Below, in pieces: positions 8,217-15,229 of a stretch of DNA of 43,999 nt. The DNA lies in assembly GCA_902774115.1 (NCBI GenBank), contig CACYHH010000009.1, forward strand, positions 1 to 43,999. The letters run 5' to 3'. Origin of the DNA: an uncultured Spirochaetales bacterium. GTDB taxonomy: Bacteria; UBP6; UBA1177. Below the pieces are notes generated by a model that was not told where the DNA came from, did not search any database, and saw only the letters and a program-made list of their open reading frames with translations. The first letter of the stretch is position 1; every line of letters starts with the position of its first letter. Position numbers and translations under genes: made by a program.

Positions 8217-9089
8217 TTATATTTCTTCGTAATAATACGAATAATCGATACCTTTCATAAACATTTCGCGGTCGTCGATTTTGTCGGTGAGGGCATTTCT
8301 CAGCAGCTCTTTGATTTTTGCAGGGTCGTAGTGGCTTTCCCTCATGGCGTCAAGATAGTCTTTCTTTCCGATCATGCTCCAGTCGACGCATTTTAAAAGG
8401 CGTTTTTTGAATATCATGTCAAGCCAGATGCGTGTGCTTCGGCCGTTTCCTTCCATAAACGGGTGAGCAACATTCATTTCGACATACTTGTCAACGATTT
8501 CATTAAAAGTGTTTTCGGGCATTTGCTCGATTTTTTTCAGCGCACTCTCCAGATATTCGGCGACACAAAACTTAAATCCGCCTTTACTTATCGTTTTTGT
8601 GCGGATCTGCCCCGCGAAATCGTACAAGCCGCCGAAAAGATAGGCGTGAATCTGACGTAATCCTTTTGCGGTTCCAACTTCAATTGTATCCATAAGCGAA
8701 CTTTCAAACAGCTTATATGCCTTGATTTTGCTTTTTCCGTCAATGGTTTCATCGCTGTAGGTAAACCACTGGATGAAAGGAGCTGACTTGTTGTTCGGAA
8801 AATTCTGGGCAAGTTTGATGATCTGGTCATAATCCATGACGTTCGCGAGTCTTCTTTTTCCGTCGGGCGCCATAAATTTGAACTGGGTAGTGACGCTACC
8901 CAGTTGATTGTTTTCCTTTTTAAGTTTTGATTTCAAGTATTTCCAATAGTTACGGTTCTTTTCGTAATCGTTCTGCTCGTTCAAAGCTCCGATGACATCA
9001 ATAACGCTGAACCACCACTTCGAATTTTCCTCGTCCCATACGGCTCTGACCTCGCGGTCATTAAAGAAACGGATTGAAATTTTGCTCAT
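8217..9089 (-). CDS. Bro-N/Fic fusion protein
   Basis: 290 residues with two domains. The N-terminal ~110 residues ([21 protein letters not shown] and so on) form a Bro-N domain clearly related to the N-terminus of the Bro-N protein at 11466-12335; Bro-N domains are phage antirepressor-type DNA-binding modules. The C-terminal part is a Fic domain with a full active site HPFMEGNGR at 209-217, expected to transfer AMP or another nucleotide moiety to a target. No (S/T)xxxE(G/N) inhibitory helix is obvious, so regulation may come through the Bro-N domain. The start is the ATG at 9089 with GGGAG upstream. The Bro-N part contains the DNA hairpin at 8881-8905. A toxin or phage-response role is inference. 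Confidence 0.85.
   Translation of the reverse strand: MSKISIRFFNDREVRAVWDEENSKWWFSVIDVIGALNEQNDYEKNRNYWKYLKSKLKKENNQLGSVTTQFKFMAPDGKRRLANVMDYDQIIKLAQNFPNNKSAPFIQWFTYSDETIDGKSKIKAYKLFESSLMDTIEVGTAKGLRQIHAYLFGGLYDFAGQIRTKTISKGGFKFCVAEYLESALKKIEQMPENTFNEIVDKYVEMNVAHPFMEGNGRSTRIWLDMIFKKRLLKCVDWSMIGKKDYLDAMRESHYDPAKIKELLRNALTDKIDDREMFMKGIDYSYYYEEI
8881..8905. repeat. perfect hairpin inside the Bro-N/Fic gene
   Basis: Arms AACTGGGTAG (8881-8890) and CTACCCAGTT (8896-8905) enclose a 5-nt loop, TGACG. On the coding strand it encodes the Q-L-GSVTT-Q-F loop of the Bro-N domain. A hairpin of identical geometry lies at the homologous codons of the other Bro-N gene (12127-12151), with the same outer five pairs and different but complementary inner pairs. 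Confidence 0.9.
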
Positions 9090-9121
9090 TCGCAACACTC
9101 CCAAAAACCAAATCGTTGAAT

Positions 9122-9149
9122 ATTATAGTAAAGAAAATGAAAATTGAAA
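9122..9149 (-). promoter_or_regulatory. candidate promoter of the Bro-N/Fic gene
   Basis: Reading the minus strand, TTTCAA (9144-9149), a 16-nt spacer and a consensus TATAAT (9122-9127) lie about 30 nt before the ATG. The -35 is weak; the -10 is perfect. Confidence 0.5.
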
Positions 9150-9206
9150 GAAAAAACTTCTTTAATTCCGATTTTGATTACTTTTGATATCGGTGAACGA
9201 TAATCC

Positions 9207-10376
9207 TTATCTCACGCACCGAACAGATTCAAGAGTATACTCATTAGTACCGAAACTTGTTATCGTTCCCATGGCAAAATATACTACCCATACTTGGATG
9301 GAATCGGTATCATCTTGAAGCGAAGATGACCAAAAACGATCATTGTCTCCGAATTTACTGTATTTTCCGCTATTAAAAAAATCAGAACAACCAAGACCAC
9401 AGATGGTTGAAAAACTATTGTCACCATCATTATGTATATAATAGCATTCGTTAGATGATAAACACTGATCGGAGACTCCGCATTCTCCGCCAGTTTCTGT
9501 AGCCGGACAGTTTTGAATCAGGGTTCTAAGTTCACTGATTGTCGGCAGATGCCAGTCTGAATATCCGCAGTTAACCATATTATCGCAAAATTCTTTGGCC
9601 GCTTCCCAAGTCATTGATGATCTGGAATAAGACCATGTTTTATTATCTATTTCATAGCACATATCTTTGCATTTGCCGGTAGCAGAATCACAGCCGTTTT
9701 CACATGACAGATCGTGTTCCCAAAGACCGTTGTCGCAGTAATAAGAATGACCTTTAGAATAATAATCGGTACGACATTCGTATTTTCCGTCAATGCATTC
9801 TGAAGATTTGCACTTTCCTGTTGCCGAATCACATCCGTATTCGCAAGTTTCTTTAAAGTTCCAATGTGAATCATTGCAGACCCATGAAGCCCAGTCAATA
9901 CATTTGTATTTGCCGTTAGTGCAGCCGGAATCGTCAGGAATTTCGTGGTCATTATCACTGCTTTCAAAATCGCTGTCATTGCCGGAATCAGCGGCATCGC
10001 TGTTGTCAAAATCATTATCATCGCCGGAGTCAGAGGTATCGTTATTTTCAAAATCGCTGTCATTCTCAGTATCTGCGGCGATATCATTATCATTTGAATC
10101 GGTTTTGCATTTTCCTGTTGCAGGATCACAGCCGTTTTCACAACGGGCATCAAAAACCCATTCGCCGAAACTGTTGCAATAATGTGATTCTGAATCGGCG
10201 CACTTGAAATCTCCGCTTTTACATTCCGCTGAACCGTCGGCCTCGGAATCCTGCTCGTCAGAATCAGGCTTTTCGCCGTTGCCACTTGCTTCGCTCTTGT
10301 TTTGTGTGCTTCCGCCGCATGAAACGATCAGAAACACCGTTGCAAAAACAACCGAAATAACAAGAATTTTTTTCAT
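9207..10376 (-). CDS. Cys-rich DUF1566 lipoprotein
   Basis: A 389-residue predicted lipoprotein. The signal peptide ends in the lipobox IVSC with Cys20. An Asp/Ser/Asn-rich linker follows, including three 14-residue repeats (~97-138). Three Cys-rich modules ending in C-x2-GCD(P/S)ATGKCK surround and follow the linker. The C-terminal ~140 residues form a DUF1566/Lcl domain (WHLPTISELRTLI, FWSSS, VRCVR). Such surface proteins occur in families in deltaproteobacterial genomes; an outer-surface location is likely, function unknown. The ATG at 10376 is taken because GGAGGCG precedes it. The upstream leader and dyad (10377-10479) are shared with two LRR genes of another family. An orphan surface protein or one of many phase/regulon members are both possible. 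Confidence 0.85.
   Translation of the reverse strand: MKKILVISVVFATVFLIVSCGGSTQNKSEASGNGEKPDSDEQDSEADGSAECKSGDFKCADSESHYCNSFGEWVFDARCENGCDPATGKCKTDSNDNDIAADTENDSDFENNDTSDSGDDNDFDNSDAADSGNDSDFESSDNDHEIPDDSGCTNGKYKCIDWASWVCNDSHWNFKETCEYGCDSATGKCKSSECIDGKYECRTDYYSKGHSYYCDNGLWEHDLSCENGCDSATGKCKDMCYEIDNKTWSYSRSSMTWEAAKEFCDNMVNCGYSDWHLPTISELRTLIQNCPATETGGECGVSDQCLSSNECYYIHNDGDNSFSTICGLGCSDFFNSGKYSKFGDNDRFWSSSLQDDTDSIQVWVVYFAMGTITSFGTNEYTLESVRCVR
9963..10088. repeat. three 42-nt in-frame tandem repeats
   Basis: Three consecutive 42-nt units, starting near 9963, 10005 and 10047 with a TCAAAATC core, encode the acidic 14-residue linker repeats of the lipoprotein. Being a multiple of three, unit gain or loss would only change linker length. 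Confidence 0.75.
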
Positions 10377-10479
10377 CTTTTTCGCCTCCAATTTTCATCA
10401 TTTTTTTAAACACGGGAACTTTGCCCGACCTGAAAACGGATTGTAAAAGCCACCTACGACATATAGCGTCGTAGTGAAA
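10377..10479 (-). promoter_or_regulatory. dyad-leader element, copy 1
   Basis: The conserved core is 10427-10479 with dyad CTACGAC (10454-10460), spacer ATATAGC and GTCGTAG (10468-10474). On the minus strand the dyad is followed 8 nt later by a conserved TACAAT, a possible -10. From there to the GGAGGCG ribosome site the sequence closely matches the leaders of the LRR genes (copies 3 and 4). Copies 2-4 start at 13282, 16856 and 19713. Confidence 0.8.
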
Positions 10480-10565
10480 GATTTTTTGCAGTATTTTTGC
10501 TACAGTGATTTAAATGAAAAATTTCTTATCTAAAAATCAAAAATAAATTTTTTATACTTTTTTTC

Positions 10566-10592
10566 TTGACTTTTTAATCAAACATTTATAAG
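10566..10592 (+). promoter_or_regulatory. candidate promoter of the NYN gene
   Basis: TTGACT (10566-10571), a short 15-nt spacer and TATAAG (10587-10592). It would produce a ~105-nt leader containing a small ATGGATT/AATCCAT palindrome (10603-10617) and the terminator-like hairpin. The spacer is shorter than ideal. Confidence 0.4.
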
Positions 10593-10629
10593 AAGTCGCT
10601 GAATGGATTCAATCCATGCTTTTAACGGG

Positions 10630-10689
10630 CCCGTAATGAAAAAGCCGCCCCGAGATGAGGGCTGAGCCAAGATTACGGGTCTTTTTTTT
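10630..10689 (+). terminator. terminator-like hairpin in the NYN gene leader
   Basis: An 8-bp outer stem, CCCGTAAT (10630-10637) with ATTACGGG (10672-10679), encloses a GC-rich inner region in which GCCC and GGGC can pair. A run of eight T follows at once (10682-10689). No plus-strand gene lies upstream within the island, so it looks like a leader attenuator, or the 3' end of a small RNA, rather than a gene-end terminator. It resembles no riboswitch class I could recall. Confidence 0.6.
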
Positions 10690-10702
10690 ATGCGGGGTCA
10701 AA

Positions 10703-11368
10703 ATGAAAACAGCTATTCTTGTTGACGGCGGCTATTACAGAAAGCTTGCGAAGCACTATGCAGGCGAAAAAACTCCACTCGAAAGAGCTGCCGAACTCGA
10801 ATCATACTGCCGCAAGCATCTGCGGAACCGCGATGTTTTCACGATTGACGAAAAAAAACAGAAACATTACCAATATTCCGATTTATACAGAATTTTTTAT
10901 TACGACTGCGAACCTGTCGCGAAGAAGGTTTATCATCCGCTTTTAAAGACAAGCATTGATTTTTCAAAGCAGCCGACATTCAAGTGGATGAACGATTTCC
11001 TTGTTTGTCTGAAAGAAAAACGGAAATTCGCGCTAAGGCTTGGTTTTCTGGCGGCAGAAGAAGCCTTTTACACGCTTGACAACAGCATTCTCAAAAAATT
11101 CTTCAGAAAAGAAATAAGCGTTGACGACATAACGGAAAAAGACTTTTTTGTGACTATCCGACAAAAAGGTGTCGATATGAAAATCGGCCTTGATATCGCT
11201 TCGCTTGCTTACAAAAAGCAAGTTGACCAGATTGTTCTTATTGCCGGAGACAGCGATTTTGTTCCTGCCGCAAAACTTGCCCGCCGCGAGGGCATCGACT
11301 TTATCCTTGACCCGATGGGAAAAACCGTAAATTCAAATTTGTTCGAGCATATTGACGGATTGCGCTAA
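10703..11368 (+). CDS. NYN-domain (PIN-like) ribonuclease, LabA/DUF88 type
   Basis: 221 residues. The N-terminal AILVDGGYYRK has the first acidic residue of the NYN/PIN-like fold. The C-terminal half carries KGVDMKIGLDIASLAYK and the GDSDFVPAAKLARREG motif, supplying the remaining metal-binding Asp residues, so the active site looks intact. NYN proteins are predicted or shown RNases, often linked to RNA processing or defence. The start is the ATG at 10703 after GGGG; a longer reading from 10655 would run through the leader hairpin. It is the only plus-strand gene of the island. The terminator-like hairpin 13 nt upstream suggests conditional read-through or an RNA substrate relationship, which is inference. 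Confidence 0.85.
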   Translation: MKTAILVDGGYYRKLAKHYAGEKTPLERAAELESYCRKHLRNRDVFTIDEKKQKHYQYSDLYRIFYYDCEPVAKKVYHPLLKTSIDFSKQPTFKWMNDFLVCLKEKRKFALRLGFLAAEEAFYTLDNSILKKFFRKEISVDDITEKDFFVTIRQKGVDMKIGLDIASLAYKKQVDQIVLIAGDSDFVPAAKLARREGIDFILDPMGKTVNSNLFEHIDGLR

Positions 11369-11436
11369 AATTATAAGAGTCTGCAAAAAGAAGAGTGTGA
11401 GACTGAAGAATAAATAAGTTTTTTAAGTTCCGAATG

Positions 11437-11461
11437 AGTTGTACGATTTTTCCGGACAACT
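11437..11461. repeat. degenerate copy of the Bro-N gene hairpin
   Basis: This 25-nt segment, 5 bp beyond the Bro-N stop codon, matches the internal hairpin at 12127-12151 at 19 of 25 positions, including the central CGATTTTT. It still folds: GAGTTGT (11436-11442) pairs with ACAACTC (11456-11462), then one mismatch and two further pairs. It is not a T-tailed terminator on the minus strand. Confidence 0.65.
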
Positions 11462-11465
11462 CTGG

Positions 11466-12335
11466 CTATTTCGCTTCCTCGTCTTCGTCAAAAACAGAGG
11501 CTTTTGTTTCGATAAGCCGGTCGTTGCTTAGGGCGTTTGAAGGAGAAATAACCTTTTTACCTGTTTTTTTCTCAAGTTCCGCTCTTGCATTTTTTGCGAT
11601 AGTTGCACCGTCAACAGCATTTTGAATGTGGTCTGTGAAGTTTTGAGGATCTCTTGATTCTGAAATTTCTTTTGTCGAAAGCTCTGCAAGCATATTCAGA
11701 ATAAGTTCCTGATTTGTCATGTTGTCGCGCAGGTTTTCTTTCTTCAACCCTTTGAATTCCTTGTATTCCTTAGCAGTTTTGCCTGCCCATGTCTTGTAAA
11801 TTATGTCGGTCAGGGTCGCGAACTGAATGCCGTCCTGCAATCCGTGCTTTTTCCATTCATCGGTCAAATCTTTTCTGATTTCCATGCTTTTCAGCCGCTG
11901 GTTTATCCAGCTTTCGGAATATCCGAGCTGACGGTAGTTGAACAGTGCGCGGTTGATTGAAATTTCGGGATCTTTGATTTCGTCAAGCCGTTCTCTTGCG
12001 ATCTGTGCCATCCAAAGTTTGAAAGGTTCTGCTTTCGGTGACGGAACGGACTGAATCAGGCGGAAAAGCTGCTCAGTTGTCATGCAGTCGGTAGGTCGCA
12101 TTTTTCCGTCTGCGGCAATCATTTTGAACTGTCCGATTTTTTCGGACAGTTGACTTCCTTCAGCAATCAGTTTGTTTTTCAAGTCATTCCAGTATTTTCT
12201 CGGTCTGTCTGAATCAGTCAAAACGGCGATGACATCAACCACCGAAAAATACCATTCTTCTTTCTCTTTGTCCCAGATTGTGCGGACCTGCCGCTCTTCA
12301 AAAATCTTGATTTGAGTGTTTTTTACTTCTTCCAT
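11466..12335 (-). CDS. Bro-N domain protein (DinD-like)
   Basis: A 289-residue Bro-N family protein. Residues ~1-115 form the Bro-N DNA-binding domain (RQVRTIWDKEKEEWYFSVVDV, SDRPRKYWNDLKNKL). The rest follows the pattern of the DinD-like group of prophage-associated Bro-N proteins (KAEPFKLWMAQIARERLDEI, GYSESWINQRLKSMEIRK, EYKEFKGLKKENLRDNMT). The length is normal for that group; no enzymatic motif is present. The start ATG has GGAGG 6 nt upstream. The gene carries the perfect hairpin 12127-12151, has a degenerate copy beyond its stop, and shares its N-terminal domain with the Bro-N/Fic fusion. A DNA-binding regulator or anti-phage role is likely but not proven. Confidence 0.85.
   Translation of the reverse strand: MEEVKNTQIKIFEERQVRTIWDKEKEEWYFSVVDVIAVLTDSDRPRKYWNDLKNKLIAEGSQLSEKIGQFKMIAADGKMRPTDCMTTEQLFRLIQSVPSPKAEPFKLWMAQIARERLDEIKDPEISINRALFNYRQLGYSESWINQRLKSMEIRKDLTDEWKKHGLQDGIQFATLTDIIYKTWAGKTAKEYKEFKGLKKENLRDNMTNQELILNMLAELSTKEISESRDPQNFTDHIQNAVDGATIAKNARAELEKKTGKKVISPSNALSNDRLIETKASVFDEDEEAK
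12127..12151. repeat. perfect hairpin inside the Bro-N gene
   Basis: Arms AACTGTCCGA (12127-12136) and TCGGACAGTT (12142-12151) enclose a TTTTT loop. The coding strand reads Q-L-SEKIG-Q-F, the same protein loop as in the Bro-N/Fic gene. Outer AACTG/CAGTT is shared with 8881-8905 while the inner pairs differ. Confidence 0.9.
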
Positions 12336-12451
12336 GTTTTAACCTCCAAAATAAAAGCACAATACTTTACAATATAATCGAGAAATATCAAATTTAAATT
12401 GAATAAAAAGTTTAAGGAATAGAAACTTTACTGAATATTAAGATGTGTAAG

Positions 12452-13213
12452 CTAAGAATTGCGTTTGACGGCATCTTTCATTTTTTCAAGTGCTTCAGTT
12501 GCACGACTGTATCCAATGTGGAATTTTTCCATCAGGATTTTGGCTCCGTCCGGTCCAAAAATATAATCGACCATATCTTTGTAAAGCGGATCTTCGAAAG
12601 TTGTTGCAAGAGGTTCCTCGGTATTCAGGATTAGATACGATGCGTGTCTGTCTAATTGGTTTTCAAGGCTGAAAGCGAAGATTTCATCGATATTCGACTT
12701 TATAAGCCCGGTGAGGACATTCCATGACGGATTTTGAGCTGTCATAAAAACATTAAAACCTGCCGCTTTTCCTTTCTGTGCAATTACGATGATTGAATGT
12801 TCAACACTATCAAATGCCATAACATCTTCCAGATCGTCTATTATGATCTTGATAAACGGCATTTTCTTTTGACCGGCAGCTTCTTTGTTGTAATCAATAA
12901 TATCTTTGACAAGTGCCTGAGCCAGCATTTCAAAGTGATGATCCATTTCGGCAACCATCTGTTCGAGAACTTTTGCTGCTTCGAGGCTGTCTGTGATCCT
13001 CGGCATCAGCAAACGCGGGTCGTTGTCGTATTTGCCGAGTTTATTTTTTGTGTCGATAATTACGAGTTTGAGCTCATCGGAAGGAACTTCGGCAAAAGAT
13101 TCTATAAAAATATCTATTGCCTTCTGTTTTTCTTCTTCTTTCCCGAAAGTCAGAAGATTTTTAGGTGCCACAAAAATTGATTTGAGATCTTGTTTACGAA
13201 TGATGTTAAGCAT
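12452..13213 (-). CDS. miniature FtsK-like protein without Walker A (copy A)
   Basis: 253 residues aligning by eye along the FtsK/SpoIIIE motor and gamma regions. KLVIIDTK and DPRLLMPRITD correspond to the segments after Walker A. FIKIIIDDLEDVM (~119-131) matches the Walker B strand, with DD for DE. IAQKGKAAGFNVFMTAQNPSWNVLTGLIKSNI matches the [26 protein letters not shown]-like core. The C-terminus, EKFHIGYSRATEALEKM, matches the FtsK gamma winged helix. Where FtsK has GxTGSGKS this protein has TFGKEEEKQ, so nucleotide binding is probably lost. No membrane segment. The start is the ATG at 13213 after GGAGGAAAAC. Dyad copy 2 lies upstream. Probably a DNA-binding or hexamer-forming pseudo-ATPase; role unknown. 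Confidence 0.75.
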   Translation of the reverse strand: MLNIIRKQDLKSIFVAPKNLLTFGKEEEKQKAIDIFIESFAEVPSDELKLVIIDTKNKLGKYDNDPRLLMPRITDSLEAAKVLEQMVAEMDHHFEMLAQALVKDIIDYNKEAAGQKKMPFIKIIIDDLEDVMAFDSVEHSIIVIAQKGKAAGFNVFMTAQNPSWNVLTGLIKSNIDEIFAFSLENQLDRHASYLILNTEEPLATTFEDPLYKDMVDYIFGPDGAKILMEKFHIGYSRATEALEKMKDAVKRNS

Positions 13214-13281
13214 GTTTTCCTCCTTGTTTGTTTGATCCTTCATTTTTTCCTCAGAATTTAAAAAAGCCGGATAATCTCATC

Positions 13282-13334
13282 GACCTGAAAACGGATTGTA
13301 AAAGTCCGCTACGACATATAGCGTCGTAGTGAAA
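13282..13334 (-). promoter_or_regulatory. dyad-leader element, copy 2
   Basis: The dyad CTACGAC (13309-13315), ATATAGC, GTCGTAG (13323-13329) and the TACAAT are identical to the other copies. Between element and start codon the leader differs from copies 1, 3 and 4. A CCAATAACTTT block just beyond (13359-13370) is shared with the region of copy 3 and with both DUF262 promoters. Confidence 0.8.
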
Positions 13335-13418
13335 ATTTTTTGGGCTATTTGCGGAAATTCCAATAACTTTAAAGCGGTTTTTTGTTTTTTAAGAAGGATG
13401 AATCAGGTAAGGAGATTT

Positions 13419-15131
13419 TTAATTGTTCTCAAATTCATTTTTTATGCCTAGTTCATCGCAGAGTTTATCTATGATCAATTTTTGTCGCTCGTTCACAAAT
13501 TTCACAAAATTTTCATCTGTTAGCTCAATGTCCGTAGGATATAGGAGTTCTTTTTTTCTTTCCTCAGTAATATTTTTAGCCCAATCAGATGCTGACATAC
13601 CGTTTTTATGTGAATTTTCAGCTGGAGTTAATAATTCTAAATTACCAATGCTATTCATTAAATCTTTTTTGTATGGTTTTAATGTTTCTTTTTCGAAATC
13701 GTTTTGTGGGAAAATGTGATCTTGACTATTTTCCCCATGTTTAGCATAGGTTGCAAGAAATAATATTAGTTGAGTATTTTTACCTTGGTAAACGGAGTTC
13801 TTTACTAGCTTTTCTATATAGTTTCGTTTAAGTTGCTTTGAATTATCAATAGATAAAGGAGAATTGTTGGTGTTTTCTCTATATTTTTTTAAAGTTGTAT
13901 CGCTAGATCCGCTGAATTCACGAGAAAGTAGTGCTTTTGAAAGCCATTTTATCAGCATGGTTCTTTTTTCTTCATAATCTGAATCTGAAGCATTAACAAA
14001 GCATTCTTTGTTCAATTCATTTTTTTGTAGATAATAAGCAATAGGTAATAAAGCATTGGAAGAAGTGACAGTTTTTTCTGAAAAATTATATTGATCTAAT
14101 AATTCATAGACCGTGGTTAACGATTTTTCAATACTTTTCCAGTTAGAACTAATTTTGTCAAGGTTTGCTTTTTCAAAATTTTTTACTTCATAACGTATGT
14201 CCAAGTCTTCAGTAAGCATCAGACAAGCTTTTAAAACAAAATCTTTTTTAGTTTTTACTGCATTATTTTTTTTAGGCAGTCTCTTATTCATTTTATCTAC
14301 GAATTTAGAAATAGTTTCTCTTGCTCCATTGGGCTGAAACAATGTTGAAGCTGATTCCATAAAAGAAAGTAACAAATCTGCTTTTTCGAGCTTAACTCCA
14401 CTATCGTTCAATCTGACAAATATTTCCAAAATACTATCGTCAAAAGGACCTTTAACTGTTTCATAATTCATTTCTTTTTCGCGCACATTTTTCCATAAGA
14501 GTTCCAACTTTTCTTCTATACACTTTTTTACTGTTTCTGTCTTGATTTCATCGGGATTATCTTTGCTATTAAATAATTCGGCTGTAAATTTTTTTGAAAA
14601 TTCTTCTCCGTTTTTACTGTTGTTTGTTATTATGTTTGAGACTTTAAACCAGAAATGCTCAGCATCTTTCTTTTCAGCTTCTTCTCTTGTTTTAAATTCA
14701 AATTGAAACGATACGCTGTCCACAGATTCTTTGTTGGGCGTATGCAGCAGATTCATATATAAATATTTTTTGCCTGTGCTATCTTCAATATATCCAATTG
14801 AATTTGTTGATATAAATAACGAAGTTAGACGCTGTTGCCCATCTAAGACCAAGCTGTCGACAGCAGAATTTTGAATAGATATCGGACCCGTTTCATTTTG
14901 GCCATCTATTTCATAATGATCTAAGAATTTATAGGCGAGTATATCTTTTTCAATATTTTGAGGTTGCCAGAGAACAATTTGACCTATTGGATATCCCTGC
15001 ATAAGTGAATCGAATAATTTTTCAATTTTTCTGCTTTTTTTGTTATTCAGCCAAACATAATCGCGTTGAAAACTAGGTAAATACCATCCATTATTTAATT
15101 TTGATATTAAATCTTTTAGTTTTATTTGCAT
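13419..15131 (-). CDS. DUF262 / HNH protein, GmrSD-like (second)
   Basis: A 570-residue protein. The N-terminal DUF262 domain (ParB/Srx-like fold) has FQRDYVW at 21-27 and the signature DGQQR at 97-101. The C-terminus has an HNH/DUF1524-type motif, QDHIFPQ (DHIFP 471-475), followed by IGNLELLTPAEN. This pairing is that of GmrSD-type modification-dependent nucleases and related phage-defence effectors; DUF262 uses NTP hydrolysis and the HNH domain cuts DNA. The two DUF262 proteins of the island share only the motifs, so they are not a recent duplication, yet their promoters are near-identical. The start is the ATG at 15131 after GGGAGGG. The gene is distinctly AT-rich, consistent with acquisition. 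Target DNA and modification dependence cannot be read from sequence. Confidence 0.85.
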   Translation of the reverse strand: MQIKLKDLISKLNNGWYLPSFQRDYVWLNNKKSRKIEKLFDSLMQGYPIGQIVLWQPQNIEKDILAYKFLDHYEIDGQNETGPISIQNSAVDSLVLDGQQRLTSLFISTNSIGYIEDSTGKKYLYMNLLHTPNKESVDSVSFQFEFKTREEAEKKDAEHFWFKVSNIITNNSKNGEEFSKKFTAELFNSKDNPDEIKTETVKKCIEEKLELLWKNVREKEMNYETVKGPFDDSILEIFVRLNDSGVKLEKADLLLSFMESASTLFQPNGARETISKFVDKMNKRLPKKNNAVKTKKDFVLKACLMLTEDLDIRYEVKNFEKANLDKISSNWKSIEKSLTTVYELLDQYNFSEKTVTSSNALLPIAYYLQKNELNKECFVNASDSDYEEKRTMLIKWLSKALLSREFSGSSDTTLKKYRENTNNSPLSIDNSKQLKRNYIEKLVKNSVYQGKNTQLILFLATYAKHGENSQDHIFPQNDFEKETLKPYKKDLMNSIGNLELLTPAENSHKNGMSASDWAKNITEERKKELLYPTDIELTDENFVKFVNERQKLIIDKLCDELGIKNEFENN

Positions 15132-15161
15132 ATGTTTCCCTCCCTCTAAAAAAAACACGGC

Positions 15162-15189
15162 ATTATATTACACAAAAAACTATTTCCAA
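15162..15189 (-). promoter_or_regulatory. duplicated promoter before the second DUF262 gene
   Basis: Minus-strand TTGGAA (15184-15189), a 16-nt spacer and consensus TATAAT (15162-15167). The ~34 nt across this promoter are identical to those at 18921-18953 before the other DUF262 gene. Confidence 0.75.
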
Positions 15190-15229
15190 TAACTTTAATT
15201 GGAAAAATTTCAGCTAAGTTGCGGAATTG

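Noticed and set aside
10630-10689. The NYN leader as a known riboswitch (fluoride, guanidine, ZTP, preQ1) or a hammerhead/twister ribozyme
   Set aside because: None of the conserved core strings I recall for those classes is present; kept only as a terminator-like hairpin.
11436-11462. The hairpin after the Bro-N gene as a Rho-independent terminator
   Set aside because: No T run follows the stem on either strand; its similarity to the internal Bro-N hairpin is the better explanation.
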